In this document: in pieces, positions 9,036-20,100 of the stretch
Numbering within the stretch: position 1 is the first letter of the stretch
Layout of the letters: each line of letters starts with the position of its first letter
NCBI GenBank assembly: GCA_018676675.1
Contig: JABHEG010000326.1
Span: forward strand, 1 to 42,442
Source: Lentisphaerota bacterium
Lineage (GTDB): Bacteria; Verrucomicrobiota; Lentisphaeria; Oligosphaerales; JABHEG01
DNA: 42,442 bases
Direction: 5' to 3'
Translations under genes and position numbers: made by a program
Notes under the pieces: generated by a model
The model's input: only the letters and a program-made list of their open reading frames with translations
Databases searched by the model: none
What the model was told of the DNA's origin: nothing

Positions 9036-9420
9036 CAGCGGCGTTGCGGTCCGGCCCGTACGCACTCAGACCGCGATTGAGTTTCTTGAGACGTTGCGTT
9101 GGCCGAAGAGTCGCCGGGTGGCACCGCCTCCCACATTGTGTGCTCCCATGGGGATCTAGCCGATCCCGGAAGCCGGTTCCCCTCCCGGCGCTCCAATCCC
9201 GCTTGCTGCGTGGCGAGGTCCCTGGCAGCCATGGTCACATTGTGCGCTCCCATGGGGATTTGGCCGATCCCGGAAGCCGGTTCTCCTCCCGGCGCTCCAG
9301 TCCTGCTTGCTGCGTGGCGAGGTTTCTGGCAGCCATGGTCACGCATTTCGCGCGTATTGGGCTAGATTCCAGGATGCACAGACGCTGAACGTGTAGCTAA
9401 CAGGCGGGACACCTTCTAGC
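9036..9420. other. 385-bp gene-free stretch
   Basis: No supported coding gene lies here. A minus-strand frame crosses it but enters the oxidoreductase gene and reads the two repeat copies in different phases, so it is rejected. The main content is the 104-bp tandem duplication described separately. The last 80 bp before 9421 show no convincing promoter; a GGCGGGA at 9402-9408 is the only purine-rich candidate before the next start. Confidence 0.6.
9132..9339. repeat. Two tandem 104-bp direct repeats with paired hairpins
   Basis: Copy 1 is 9132-9235 and copy 2 is 9236-9339, directly abutting. Aligned by eye they differ at 8 of 104 positions, and all eight are transitions. Each copy has two adjoining hairpins on the plus strand. 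The first is GGGATC/GATCCC (9151-9156 with 9162-9167; copy 2 at 9255-9271). The second is GGAA/TTCC (9168-9171 with 9177-9180; copy 2 at 9272-9284). In copy 2 a C-to-T change in each stem leaves a G-U pair rather than a mismatch. The 104-bp period is not a multiple of three, which argues against coding. A third copy seems to begin after 9339 but diverges within about 10 bp. Confidence 0.9.
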
Positions 9421-9948
9421 GTGTCAACGGGCAGACAAGGGCAACGAAGTAGCTCGGGCGCAGACGCGCAGCCAGCCGATCACCGGTCGGACAAGCCGTC
9501 CGGCTTGGTGGTATGGGCGCTGGTAGCAGCGTCACTGATCACACTGGCCTGGCTTCTTGGGCGGCAGCACTACTACGATTGGATACTGGGGCGTGAGACG
9601 ATAGCCGTCACGGTGTTCTGTGATGCGACCGTGTTCGGCGACGAAGCGCCCCAGGTGTGGGCGCTCTATGACAAGGTGGCTCTGTCCCCGATCGCCATAG
9701 TGTTGGGGGCATTGCAGAACCGTGCGCCCGATCAGGTCAGAAGCTATCATCTGGTCCGGATTTCTGAGCCGAACATCGCTGCTCACGCCTTGCACTTGCC
9801 CAGTGTGCCATCTGGCCCGTTGGCCCGGATTCTGGTCCGGACGCGGGGCAGGCGATATTACGTTGACATCAGGGACCAGACAGTGCGCGACGGGACGATT
9901 TACGTGCATCTCCCGCGCAGGCTGCGCGGAAACGCGCCCGCGTTGTGA
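9421..9948 (+). CDS. Single-pass membrane protein, unknown function
   Basis: 175-residue protein with no family I recognise. Residues 1-28 are polar and probably cytoplasmic. A membrane helix spans about 29-46 (rich in V, A, L and W), followed by a basic R-Q-H-Y-Y and a probably periplasmic beta-rich domain (about 58-170). The start is a GTG at 9421 with only a distant GGCGGGA upstream, so an internal GTG nearer the helix is possible. Its TGA at 9946-9948 overlaps a GTG of the next reading frame, and the signal-peptide start of the next gene is only 80 nt on. I therefore place it as the first gene of the long TPR/ExbB/ExbD block. Confidence 0.65.
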   Translation: MSTGRQGQRSSSGADAQPADHRSDKPSGLVVWALVAASLITLAWLLGRQHYYDWILGRETIAVTVFCDATVFGDEAPQVWALYDKVALSPIAIVLGALQNRAPDQVRSYHLVRISEPNIAAHALHLPSVPSGPLARILVRTRGRRYYVDIRDQTVRDGTIYVHLPRRLRGNAPAL

Positions 9949-10028
9949 GTGCCAACGGGTTCTCATACGCCTCAATCGAGACTACATTCCGGAATGTAGA
10001 GAGCGCTTTGGTGATACACGGAGAAACA

Positions 10029-11870
10029 ATGCAAGGTTCTTCCAAATGCAGAGCATGGTTCCTGCCGGCCCTGTCCCTATGCGTCGTGATGGCCGCTTCT
10101 CTCGCGATCGGTCAGGAGGTAACCTATCCAGCTGAGGATATGAAGCGGCTGGATGCGTTCGAGAGTCACATGCTCACGAATGCCGACAAGTTCTTCGCCA
10201 AGAAGGACTATCGGCGGGCGGGTGCTGAATTCGATTCGTTTCTGCTCGAGTTCCCCAAATCGAAAGCTGCGGTCTACGCACTCCTGCGCAAGGCACGATC
10301 CCTGCATCTTGACAATAAGCGCTTCGAGGCAATCAAGGTCTATGAGGAGGTCTTGGACTATTTCCCGGATGACGTGCACTACGCTGCTGCTGCCCTGTAC
10401 TACCACGGCCTCTGTCACCAACAGAACGGCGACGTCGAGGAGGCACTCAAGAGCTGGATCGATTTGGCGGACGATGTGGAGTACAGCCGTCATTGGCTGG
10501 CGGCACCCGCACTCAAAGCTCTGGCCGAGAACTCCGAGAAGCAGGGGAAGCACGACCTCGCCGCCAAGTATTACGATCTTGTTGCCGTCAATTTCCGTCT
10601 TGTGTCCGGCGGGCACACGGCGCGCCAGTCGCTTGAGAAGGCCATCAACTACTATCTTCGGCTTCAGCCTGACAAGGAAAAGTTGCGCAATCTCTACATA
10701 GAGGCGAAGGGGTTTGGCCACCATCCCGTCAAGAAGGAGTCTGTGCTCGAAGTGGAACTCGAAGAGGATGTGACATACTGGAACACCGTTCGGGGCCGCG
10801 TCAGAAAGCACGGCACGTTCAACCAGTTTCAGGAGGAACAGAAGAAGCAGTACTATCGCTACTGGGCGCAGGCACTGGCCGGCCGGTTCCCGGACAACGA
10901 CGACTACCAAATCGATGTCATCAGTTTCCAGCATCTCCACAGCGGCGATACGGCCGCTTGGCTAAGCGCCTTGGACAAGCAGTATCAAGCCGACGTGATG
11001 CGCGGAGGCTACCACGAACGGATCCTGAAGTGGATACGTTTGTTCGGTGACCAGCGAGAGAGAGTTGAAGCATTGTACAAGACGTGCAAGTTCGACCAGA
11101 TGGAGGACCGGCTGGTGCAGGACTTGCTGCAGATCCTCTATGCCGACGCGAAGTGTCCTGACCTGGCCCGGGAGCTCTTCCCAAAACTGCCCTTCGATAA
11201 GATGCCCGCAGCCCGGATGAAAGGTCTCCTCCTATTCCTCTTCGACAAAGCCAAAGACAAGGAAATGGCTACGTTCCTGTTCGGCAAGTTCCGCTTTGAC
11301 GAGATGAACGACAAACAGAAAGCGGGTTTGGCGCGATCTCTTTGGGGCAAGGACGAGGAGCTTGTCATCCGGGCATGCCGAGCCATCACGGACAAAGACC
11401 TGTCAGATCTCAACCAGCTGCGCTACTGGCACCGGCGACGTGATGCGAAAGAGGGGCTGCCGCTCGCGGACAAGCTCCGAACAAGTCCGGACCACACCGG
11501 TGAGGCCCACTGGCTCAAAGCCGAGTTTCACCAGTGGGCGAAACAGTGGGAAGACGCGATCAAGGCGTACCGAAAGACCGGTCGGGAGCCTTACAGTCTG
11601 TGGCGGATGGTCGACTGCTATGTGGGTTGGGGGAAACAGAAAGAGGCGGTCGCCCAGTTGCGTGAGATCGAGAATTTCTTCAAAAAGCAGAGCTCAAAGG
11701 CGGCGCTGCGGATTGCCGACGTGTACAAGCGGGCTGGCATGGAGCCGCAGCGGATAGCGTCGCTGCGACGCCTCATGAAAAAGTACCCCAAGAGCCGCGA
11801 ATCGAGTCTGGCTCACGGTCAACTCGAGGCATTGGGAGTGCGCATTGGTGGTGGTGAAGACGCAGAGTGA
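10029..11870 (+). CDS. Exported TPR-repeat protein 1
   Basis: 613-residue exported helical-repeat protein. A signal peptide is at 1-29 (basic start, core about 9-27, cleavage near A-I-G). TPR-like helix pairs begin at about 45 and run through about 300, with the typical A-x-x-x-Y-x-x-x-L/F-x-x-x-P spacing (for example near 60-76 and 97-113). Another helical block occupies about 460-600. The frame is open back to a GTG at 9945. I chose the ATG at 10029 because it places the signal peptide at the N-terminus and has GGAG 5 nt upstream (10020-10023). TPR scaffolds bind partner proteins, so a periplasmic assembly role is inferred. It is followed after 56 nt by a second TPR protein. Confidence 0.85.
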   Translation: MQGSSKCRAWFLPALSLCVVMAASLAIGQEVTYPAEDMKRLDAFESHMLTNADKFFAKKDYRRAGAEFDSFLLEFPKSKAAVYALLRKARSLHLDNKRFEAIKVYEEVLDYFPDDVHYAAAALYYHGLCHQQNGDVEEALKSWIDLADDVEYSRHWLAAPALKALAENSEKQGKHDLAAKYYDLVAVNFRLVSGGHTARQSLEKAINYYLRLQPDKEKLRNLYIEAKGFGHHPVKKESVLEVELEEDVTYWNTVRGRVRKHGTFNQFQEEQKKQYYRYWAQALAGRFPDNDDYQIDVISFQHLHSGDTAAWLSALDKQYQADVMRGGYHERILKWIRLFGDQRERVEALYKTCKFDQMEDRLVQDLLQILYADAKCPDLARELFPKLPFDKMPAARMKGLLLFLFDKAKDKEMATFLFGKFRFDEMNDKQKAGLARSLWGKDEELVIRACRAITDKDLSDLNQLRYWHRRRDAKEGLPLADKLRTSPDHTGEAHWLKAEFHQWAKQWEDAIKAYRKTGREPYSLWRMVDCYVGWGKQKEAVAQLREIENFFKKQSSKAALRIADVYKRAGMEPQRIASLRRLMKKYPKSRESSLAHGQLEALGVRIGGGEDAE

Positions 11871-11926
11871 CCGGTCGTTGCATGGTTCGTGTACGGCAGC
11901 ACGCCGGTGATCAAAGGATTGAACAG

Positions 11927-14182
11927 ATGACAATGAGACGGATCGGGACCAGCCTTCTTGCCTCCACGGTCTTGGTGCTGTCCGTGCTGCCGGCTGAGTC
12001 GGTGTTCGCGCAACGCTCCCGGCGTTCTCGCAGCTCTCGTTCCCGTCGCGGCGATCCGGCTGCCGCGGGTGATTTTGCCGCGGAGCGACTGCTCAAACGG
12101 GCGCAGACCTTGCTCACGCTGCGCGAGACCGAGCGCGGCATGAAAATGCTCCAAACCGTCGTTGAGCAGTATCCGAAGAGCTCTGTGCGTTACAAGGCTT
12201 ACCTGGCTATGGGGCGCCACTACCTCGACATCAACAAGCAGTCCGACGCCGTCCGCTACTTCAGCATCCTGCAGGAGCTGAAACAGCCGAACAAGGAGAT
12301 GAGCGCCGATACCCAGGAGTTGTACCTGGAATCGCAGTTTCTGACCGGCTTGGCTTACTACAACACACGTCAGTACGAGAACGCGTTTTCGTCTCTGCGG
12401 AAGATCACCAGGGATTACCCAAACACGCTCTGGGCGAACCAGGCGTTCTACTACATCGGCATGTGTCATTACGCGAAGAGCAACTGGAATAAGGCGATCG
12501 AGGCACTTTCTCTGGTCGGGACCTTCATTGATCCCGAGAGCCCGTCAGTGGAATACGTGGAAGCCGGTCGTCGTTTTTACGTGAAGCTCTTCGATGACGA
12601 TTTTCCGGTGCTCAAGCAGTTGGGGCACACGATCACTGCAGAGGCAATCACGGCGAAAGGCGACAAAGAGACCATCACGTGCATTCCTCTCTCCCAGAAG
12701 GGGAATGTCTACATCGGCTCGCTTCCGACCCAGGTTGCCGAGGCTGTGCCGGGTGATCATGTGCTGCAAGTGCTTGGAGGGGACACGATCGAGACCCGGT
12801 ATTCTGATGGGAACACGTACGAGGGCGAACGCAACGTCCGTCGTTCGGCGACCACCCGCGTGGTATCAACTGCCACGTTGAGGTTCACCCTGGGCACATA
12901 CGAGTCAGATGCAGCGGCGGCGTTTCTGGGGCAGTCCCTGTTCGTGTTCGCCCGCGATGTTGACATGGATACCTCGGCGCAGGCAGAGGGGCTGAACGTC
13001 AAGATCATGTCCCGTTACAAAGAGGAGCAGGATGAGGACGGGGCCTACACGACCCGAGGGGCAGTGGATTTGACCAGACTGATGGGGGTGGACGAGGAGC
13101 GATACGGGACGCGCGATGAGCTCGTCCTGTCGCTGACCGAGTTGGGGGAAGCTCCCATCCGGACCGGGAGGTTCGGTGGCTCGGTGCAAGTTGAGCGTAT
13201 CAGCTCCGATGAGTCCGGCGACAAAGCTGACGATGTGCTTTCCTGCGCGCTCGGTGACGAGATTGTAGCGACGTACGTGGACAGCGTCCATATGCACGGC
13301 CAGTCGGCCCGGGAAGTGACACAGACGATCAATGTCGTCGGCGAAATAGACGGGAGGCCGCGAGCAACGCAGAACGTTGTTCTGGACGAGCTCGTGCGCG
13401 CCAAGAAGAACTTGGTCGAGGCCGCCGCCTACCTTGAGCTCACCAGGATCTTCCGCAGCATGGGACTGCGGGGCGGCGCCCGCGAGAAGTGCGAGCAGGG
13501 ACTCGAACTGGTCGAGAGCATCATTTTTACCACATACCCCATTCCGGAGACCCTCAAGACTCAGGCCTTCAAGCTGAAGTGGGAACTCCAGATTGCGGTT
13601 GAGGATTACGATGATGCCATCGCGACTTGTAAGGTATTCGACCAACTCTACCCGAACTCTCCGCTTGTCGACGAAGCACTGATGAGCGTCGGCAAGAGCT
13701 TCTTCGAACAGGAGAAGTACCGTGAGGCGATCAGCGTGTTCCGGCAGATCCTCAGCCTGAACAACTCCATGGCCAAGGCCGAGGCACACTTCCACATTGC
13801 CGAGGCGACTGAGAAGGCGCCCAAAGCGCGGCCGGATGCAGCCATCCCAATCTACAAAGAGATCGCCGACCGCTACCCTGACAGTCCCCACGCCGGCACG
13901 GCGCTTGCAAAGCTCGTGGACTATTACACGACCCAGAAAGACTACCCCCAGGCCAACGATCTGCTGGAGCAGATTTTCCAGGACTACCCGGACGCCAGCT
14001 TCCTGGACAGCATGTTGATAAAGTGGACCGTGATCGCGTACTCAATGGGCGAGTACGATAAGGCGCTGGAGACATGCTCTGCGCTGATATTCGAGTATCC
14101 CGACAGTCCGTTCGCTGCCAAAGCCAAGGCAATCAAGCCCCGCATCGAGGCCAAGGTGAACCGCAGGAACTCCAGAGAGTAG
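11927..14182 (+). CDS. Exported TPR-beta-TPR protein 2
   Basis: 751-residue exported protein. A signal peptide is at about 1-28, then an unusual Arg/Ser-rich stretch (30-41). Layout: N-terminal TPRs (about 50-220), a beta region (about 225-490), C-terminal TPRs (about 495-745). The beta region holds the motif L-Q-V-L-G-G-D near 280 and a D-x-D-x-D-T-S element near 341, then E-x-x-x-x-x-T-G-x-F and G-D-E-I-V-A-T-Y-V-D. These resemble 'DPD...ETg.tG.F...GD.i.v.Y.D' repeats of bacterial and archaeal surface proteins. The same L-Q-V-L-G-G-D module occurs in the 2780-residue neighbour, so the two look like paralogues of different size. Start ATG at 11927 has AAAGGA 8 nt upstream; the longer GTG start at 11867 would bury the signal peptide. 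The next gene begins on the base after its stop. Confidence 0.85.
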   Translation: MTMRRIGTSLLASTVLVLSVLPAESVFAQRSRRSRSSRSRRGDPAAAGDFAAERLLKRAQTLLTLRETERGMKMLQTVVEQYPKSSVRYKAYLAMGRHYLDINKQSDAVRYFSILQELKQPNKEMSADTQELYLESQFLTGLAYYNTRQYENAFSSLRKITRDYPNTLWANQAFYYIGMCHYAKSNWNKAIEALSLVGTFIDPESPSVEYVEAGRRFYVKLFDDDFPVLKQLGHTITAEAITAKGDKETITCIPLSQKGNVYIGSLPTQVAEAVPGDHVLQVLGGDTIETRYSDGNTYEGERNVRRSATTRVVSTATLRFTLGTYESDAAAAFLGQSLFVFARDVDMDTSAQAEGLNVKIMSRYKEEQDEDGAYTTRGAVDLTRLMGVDEERYGTRDELVLSLTELGEAPIRTGRFGGSVQVERISSDESGDKADDVLSCALGDEIVATYVDSVHMHGQSAREVTQTINVVGEIDGRPRATQNVVLDELVRAKKNLVEAAAYLELTRIFRSMGLRGGAREKCEQGLELVESIIFTTYPIPETLKTQAFKLKWELQIAVEDYDDAIATCKVFDQLYPNSPLVDEALMSVGKSFFEQEKYREAISVFRQILSLNNSMAKAEAHFHIAEATEKAPKARPDAAIPIYKEIADRYPDSPHAGTALAKLVDYYTTQKDYPQANDLLEQIFQDYPDASFLDSMLIKWTVIAYSMGEYDKALETCSALIFEYPDSPFAAKAKAIKPRIEAKVNRRNSRE

Positions 14183-17100
14183 GTGTTGGTCATTGTGAAA
14201 CAGACGCAGTTCGGACCGGAGTACCCCCCCCACCTGACCGTCGCCCCCGCACCGTCCTACGTGGCGTGCAGCGGAGCCCCGAGGCAGGGCCAGTCCCGTT
14301 CGCCCCAACCCCGGCGTTTCACGGGCCACCCTCGCGTCCGGCCGTGGGGTGCCCGGCTCGGTCTGCTGATTGGCTTCGCCTTGTTCATTGTGGGCGTGCC
14401 GTGGGCGACTGTTGCGCAGGAGGAGAAGTCGGACAAGACCGAGGCCTTCAAAGAGCTTCTGAGCAGCCTGCAGAAAGCCGAAGGCGGGGACATGACCGCC
14501 GAGCAGGCCAGGAAACTGCTTGAAACGGCCAAAGAGGTTGGAGAACCCTATGCTGCCTCGCTCGTGGTTCGCGACTACTTGAAGACCACCTTGAAACCGG
14601 ATCCGCAAGTCCTGCGACTGGCCGGGGAGAACGCGATCCTGGCGGGAGATGCGAAGGCCGCGATTGCCCGCTACAAGGCGTTTCTCCGCGTTCGCGGGCC
14701 GGGGCCTGAAAGCTCCGACGTTGCCGCGGATATCTGCTTCCTGTTGGTCGATTTTCTCGGCTACGAGGAAGACGCCTTCCGGGTCCAGGCCAAGAACGGG
14801 TCCCGTGTCCGGCACACCACACGGGCCAAGAAGTACGACCGGTGGGTTCTCGATATGGCCCTGAGGAAAAAGGACCTCGCCGCCATGGGCGAGCGGTTTG
14901 CACTGATCCTTGCGGACAAGACGCCTGTCGAACAGGAGCGGACCCACTACTGGGGCTACCTTGACGCATTGATACACGAACTCCGGTTGGGCTCCCCCGC
15001 TACCTACGCTACGCTGCCGTCCCTGAAGAAGATCGTCCCACTCGTGCGGGATCCCGAGCGGAAGGTCCGATCTGACTTCTACCGACTGCACCTTCAGTAC
15101 CTGGCGACCAGTGCCGGCAAGGAGAACCGCGTGCTGGAGAAGAACTTCGAGGCCGTGGCGCGAGCTGCCAACGCGTACTTCGACTCTTCGTCCTCGCTGC
15201 CAACGTTGCGGGACATCATCTACGTCTTCACTGCCAACCACCAGGCCAGCAAGTGGCAGGACCAACGCCACCAGAAGCAGGCCTTCCTCAAGGCGGCCTT
15301 TGCGAAGCTGTCGCCAGGCGACCAGGCCTGGCTGTGCGGCTGGAAACATGGCCGCTGGCTTTGGGAGGACGAGCAGTGGGCGGCGCTGGCTACCGAGTTT
15401 CCCGCGTTTCTGCCTTACTGTGACGATGCCGTCACGCGGCGTTTCCTGCCCCATTTGACCGCTCACGAGCAATTCAAGAAGCAGGCCGGGGCATTGCAGG
15501 AGTCGACCTCACGCTATGCCGCCGTCGTGACATCTGTTGCTGCGGCACAGGAGTTCGATGCTCGGGTCAAGGCCCTGATGCAGACACACGGCTGGCATCT
15601 GCCGTTCGACGAGCTTTACTGGATCATATCCGAGGATCTGTGGCCGATCCACAAACGCTTGGCCGGCGTGACCGTGGCCGACGAACAGGCCGCATTCAGC
15701 AAGGCCGTCGCAGACTATGCCAATACCTATTTCATCGGCAGCCCCATAGCCCTGATGGCGCCGCGCGCTGCCGGCCAGGTTGTCGTTGAGTGTTTCCGGC
15801 ACTGGCGTGAGTCCGGCACGGCAGCAGCCAGCCTTGGTAAGCTGTTCGAGAAGCTGTCCTGGATTCCCTACAGCGACAGCGACCGCGATCACATCATCGA
15901 GCCGCTGGCAGAGGAGCTGGCTGCTTGGCAGAAGGCGCTTATCAAGAGTGGGGCCTCAGGGTCCGAGGCCGCCACTGTTGCTGAGGTCAAAGACTTACTG
16001 GGCAGGGCCTTGCCTTCCGCACCGGCCTTTGATCCGGCCAAGGCGCCGTCGGAGCTGGCCAGGGAGCTTGCTTTTACGGTCGTGGCCGTGCGCGAGAAGG
16101 ATCAGGAGAAATTTGTCGAGCATGCCAGGAAGGTGCACGCACTGATAGGGGACTTGGACGCCGCAAAGCCGCTGTTTGGCGGAGCTGCGTTGACCAGCAT
16201 CGCCACCAACTACCTCGAGGCGTTCGACACCTTCGATTTCCAGTGCGACCTGCTTGAGTCCTGTCTCGCCACATTCGAACCGGGGAAGCCGAACCGAGCG
16301 GTACACATCGTTTTCGACAGGGTCGTCGACGAGCGCTGGCCCAGCTGCTGGCAGGTTCCCCGTGGCGATGAAGCGAAGGCCAAGCAGCTCAGCGCGTTGC
16401 TCGGCGCGGCCGTGAGTCGCCTCGCGGACCAGGACAAGTTCTCCTCGATCCTTTTCAGCTGGTTCAGGGGTACCCGTAACGGACGCGGCTGGCGCGACTA
16501 TGGGACCGGCCTGGACGTGATGGCCAAGCTTGTGGAACGCAAGACGCTGTTGCGCCACGACTGCCGCCCCCGAGACGCAAAGCGGAGTGTCACCTGGAAC
16601 TACATGCGGCTCCTTGTCCATGAGTTCCCTTCCCTGCACCGTGGGGAATACCGGGCAAGCACATACTTCGACGACATGTTCATCGAGGAGGCCAGGGCGA
16701 GTAATCGGGTGGACTGGCGGTACTGGGACTTCGGACACGACAAGGAGTTCAAGATCCGGACTTATGTTGCTGAGCTCCTACAGGCGTCTCAGACCGTGCA
16801 GTTCGGGGCGCCGTTCGACTCGGCAGAAGACTTCTGGCGCTGGTCCGATCGCTGTATCAGAGAGGGTCCGCAGCAGGGGAAGCTGCTTGCCTATTTGGAG
16901 CAGACCTACGGCAAGACGCGGTTCGACGAAGATGCGCTGGGCGCGGGGTACTTCAAGGCCAACCTCGAACTCACGGATGGTGCCACACGCAAGGACTTCT
17001 TCACGAATCTCGCACAGTTCGTCTCCCGGGCTGCTGAGCACCCATTCCGTTTCTCGCTGCCCAGCATGGCTCCGCTCAGCTCACTGTCGAACCCGGCCGA

Positions 17101-20100
17101 TATGACCGATGCCGAGCTTGACACGCTTTGCTCCGTGTTCACTCCGGAGTTGACCATGAAGGGAGGACGGCGTGACTGGCGGAAAAGGGCATTCTACGAA
17201 CCGTTGATATCGGTCACCCACGAGGCCCTGCTGGCCAAGGATCGGCAGCCTGACCTTTACAGAGCGATTCCCTACTTGTGGGCGATCGCGCGCGATATGA
17301 ATCAAGCAGAGGTCTTCCGCCTTCTTGGCCGGAACACCGCCGCCCTGTTCGAGGACAACCAGTTCTCCCTGGCTGCCGTCTATAGCATAACGGGGCTGAA
17401 CATGGTCGGTCCTCTATTGCCGGAGGACGTACGGACGCAGCTGATGGCCACGCGTTCGAAGGCCATCTCCAACATTGGCGGCGTCATACCGGTGCCGAAA
17501 ACAGACCCGCGGTATCCCATCTACGCCGCTCAGACCGCCTTCTTCTCAGGCAACCTCGAGGCCGCCTGGATGCTGTACCTCGAGAGCCCTCCCACCTTCA
17601 TAGCCATGTTCAAAGATCTGGACCCGGGCTTCAGCATTTGGGTGATCGACAAGAACACTGAAGCGATGGACTTTCAGTCGGCCGACAGCATTGCCCGTCA
17701 GATGATGCGCTGGTTCGATACGGTCGCTGCCGGGTTTGACCCGGAGATCAGAGGACGCCTTCTTTGCGCCTATGCCGATATTGCCTTTGCAAGAAAGGAA
17801 TACCCACGGGCGCGAGCTCAGTACGAGCGCGTCATTGCCGGGGACGAGTTTGAGGGCACCCGTGCCCAAGGCGATGCGGAGCTCAGGGTTGCTGAGATCG
17901 ATCGACTGACAAAGGACTTTGACGAGGCGATCGAGAAGCTGGAAAAGCTGACCCAGCGGCGCGACCGGCACCTGCAGACCGAAGCGTTCTATCAGCTGGC
18001 ACTCGTCAAGTATGACCAGGAGGAGTTCCTCGAAGCCGGTGAGTACCTCGATCGCGTGTTCATGCGGAACCCCGAGCACCCGGATGGCCGCATTCTGCAG
18101 GGGAGTGTCTACCTGAAACGAAAGAAGCTGCTGGAGGCGACAGAGATTGATCTCGGAATCGCCACTGCGCAGAGGGTGCTCGTGCCCGGGACGCCACTGA
18201 AAGTCAAGCTTGAGGACCGAAACCTGGCAGTGATGCGCCGAGCATCCGCCACTGAGGTCCGTGTCTGGACGGATTCCGACGATGAGGAGAAGTTCTTCCT
18301 GTTTCCTTTCGGCGACTCGAAGACACGTTTCGAGGGCAGCCTGTTGACTGAACTGGCGCCAGCCACAAAAGGTGACGGTACGCTGCAGGTTCTGGGCGGC
18401 GACAGAGTTCACTACGATTTCTCCGAGGCGTTCAAGGATGCAAGCGGCATCGAGGGCACGATCCCGATGGTCCTCAATGTGGTCACTGACGGCGAGTTGG
18501 TCGCCTCCTCGGGCAAGCTCATGACCAAGGAGGAACGTGAGGAGGCCCTACTGGAAAAGGTGCTCCGCGCGCGCCTTGAAGCCCGGGCTCGAGCCCGGGG
18601 ACGTGGCTCTGATGAGGACGCGCCTGGCGATGACATTGCTCTGAGCACGGTTCGAGCGGAGGACCAGGTCAAGCCGGGCAACTCAATCAGCGTGCGGGTC
18701 GTGGACCCTGATCGCAGCACGACCACAGAGAAGGACGTGGTCACGATCACGGTAGCCACGAGTGGTGGTGACGGACTCCGTGCCTTCTCACTGGCCGAGA
18801 CCGATACACACTCCGGGATCTTCGAGGGCACGGTTCCCACAGCTCCGGCCCCCGCAAGCGCCTTTGCCTCGGACACTGAAGAAGGGCGGTCTCCGAACTC
18901 TGCAGTGTCTTCCAAGCAGCTCCCCCCCTGGAGAGGAGTTCCGGACGGCAAGCGGCCAAAGATCCTGGGAGTCGACCTCAAGGACAATGTCGCCCTGGGC
19001 AAGCTGATTGTGGACGCGAAGGAGCCGGGACACGCGATCAAAGGGTTCATGCTGCAGACCAGCCTCAACGGCAGGGACTTTTTCACTCGGGCAATGTGGC
19101 CCATGAAGATGCCGGTTTGGAACGGAGCTTTCACGCTGGAAGTGGTCAGAGCTCCCAAGGGCTTGAGTGGCGGATTTGCCAACCTGGCCGAGATCGGCGG
19201 GGCCGGAGGCGAGCATGGCTATAAAGTCTACGATTCGCCTAAGAGCGCGGAGATTCCCCTGGGCCCCGTCGTGAACCGCAACGCCAGTCTGTTGAAGCTC
19301 GAGCCTGACAGCTGGTTCGTGGCCAGGCTGCGCGGCGCGTTCTACCAGCCGGAACGGGCCGTTCGGACAGTGCGCCTCGAGCCGAGCCAGGCGGGACGCA
19401 CCAGCGTTCAGTACACCTTCAGCCTTGATCAGCGGGTGAGCGACAATCTTAAGACTCCTCATGTCATCCGTCGTATCCTTCCCAAAGGCGTCCACATCCT
19501 CGAGGTGCTGGTCTACGCTGACCGCAGGGCTAAACCCGAACTCAAACTGCTGTGGGACTCTCCCGGAGTCGCCGAACTGGTCCCGATTCCAGTGGAGGAA
19601 TTTGACCCGAAGAAGCACCCAGAGATCAGGGAGGCCGTCTACCGCCCACCCGCCACCGTCCTGGTGGACGATGAGAAGACCAAGTTCACCACCGAGTTCC
19701 AGCCCGACACCCGGGCACGGATGGTCCGGCTCGTTATGACCGATTTTGAGGGTGATGCTCCGGCGGTCAACAGAATCCACTTGACCGATACGGAGTGGAA
19801 GGTGGTGTTGCCGTTGGACCATGACTTCACGCAGATGGAGGAGAACGACACGCTTGAGGTCGTTGCAGGCGACCGCATCAGCATCACTTACAACGATCCC
19901 ACGTTCATCTCTCCCGAACAGGAGTTCCAGGAGGCATTCCTGGACGTCACATTCCATGACGCCGAGCTCCATGCCTGTTTCGTGGAGTATGAAGAGGGGC
20001 GCCAGGGAAAAGAGGCCGTCTATATCCCAATGCACCGCTTTCTGGCCGGCGAGCCCGTGACGCTGTTTATCCAGGATCCTGATCTCGACGTCTCGGGAGA

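Noticed and set aside
8798..9346. Minus-strand frame through the tandem repeats
   Set aside because: It overlaps the oxidoreductase gene and reads the two 104-bp copies in different phases, so the repeat is not preserved at protein level.
14042..15472. 476-codon minus-strand open frame antisense to the giant TPR gene
   Set aside because: It lies fully within confidently coding plus-strand sequence, and its translation is rich in Arg, Gly and Leu without domains. GC-rich genes commonly give such open antisense frames.
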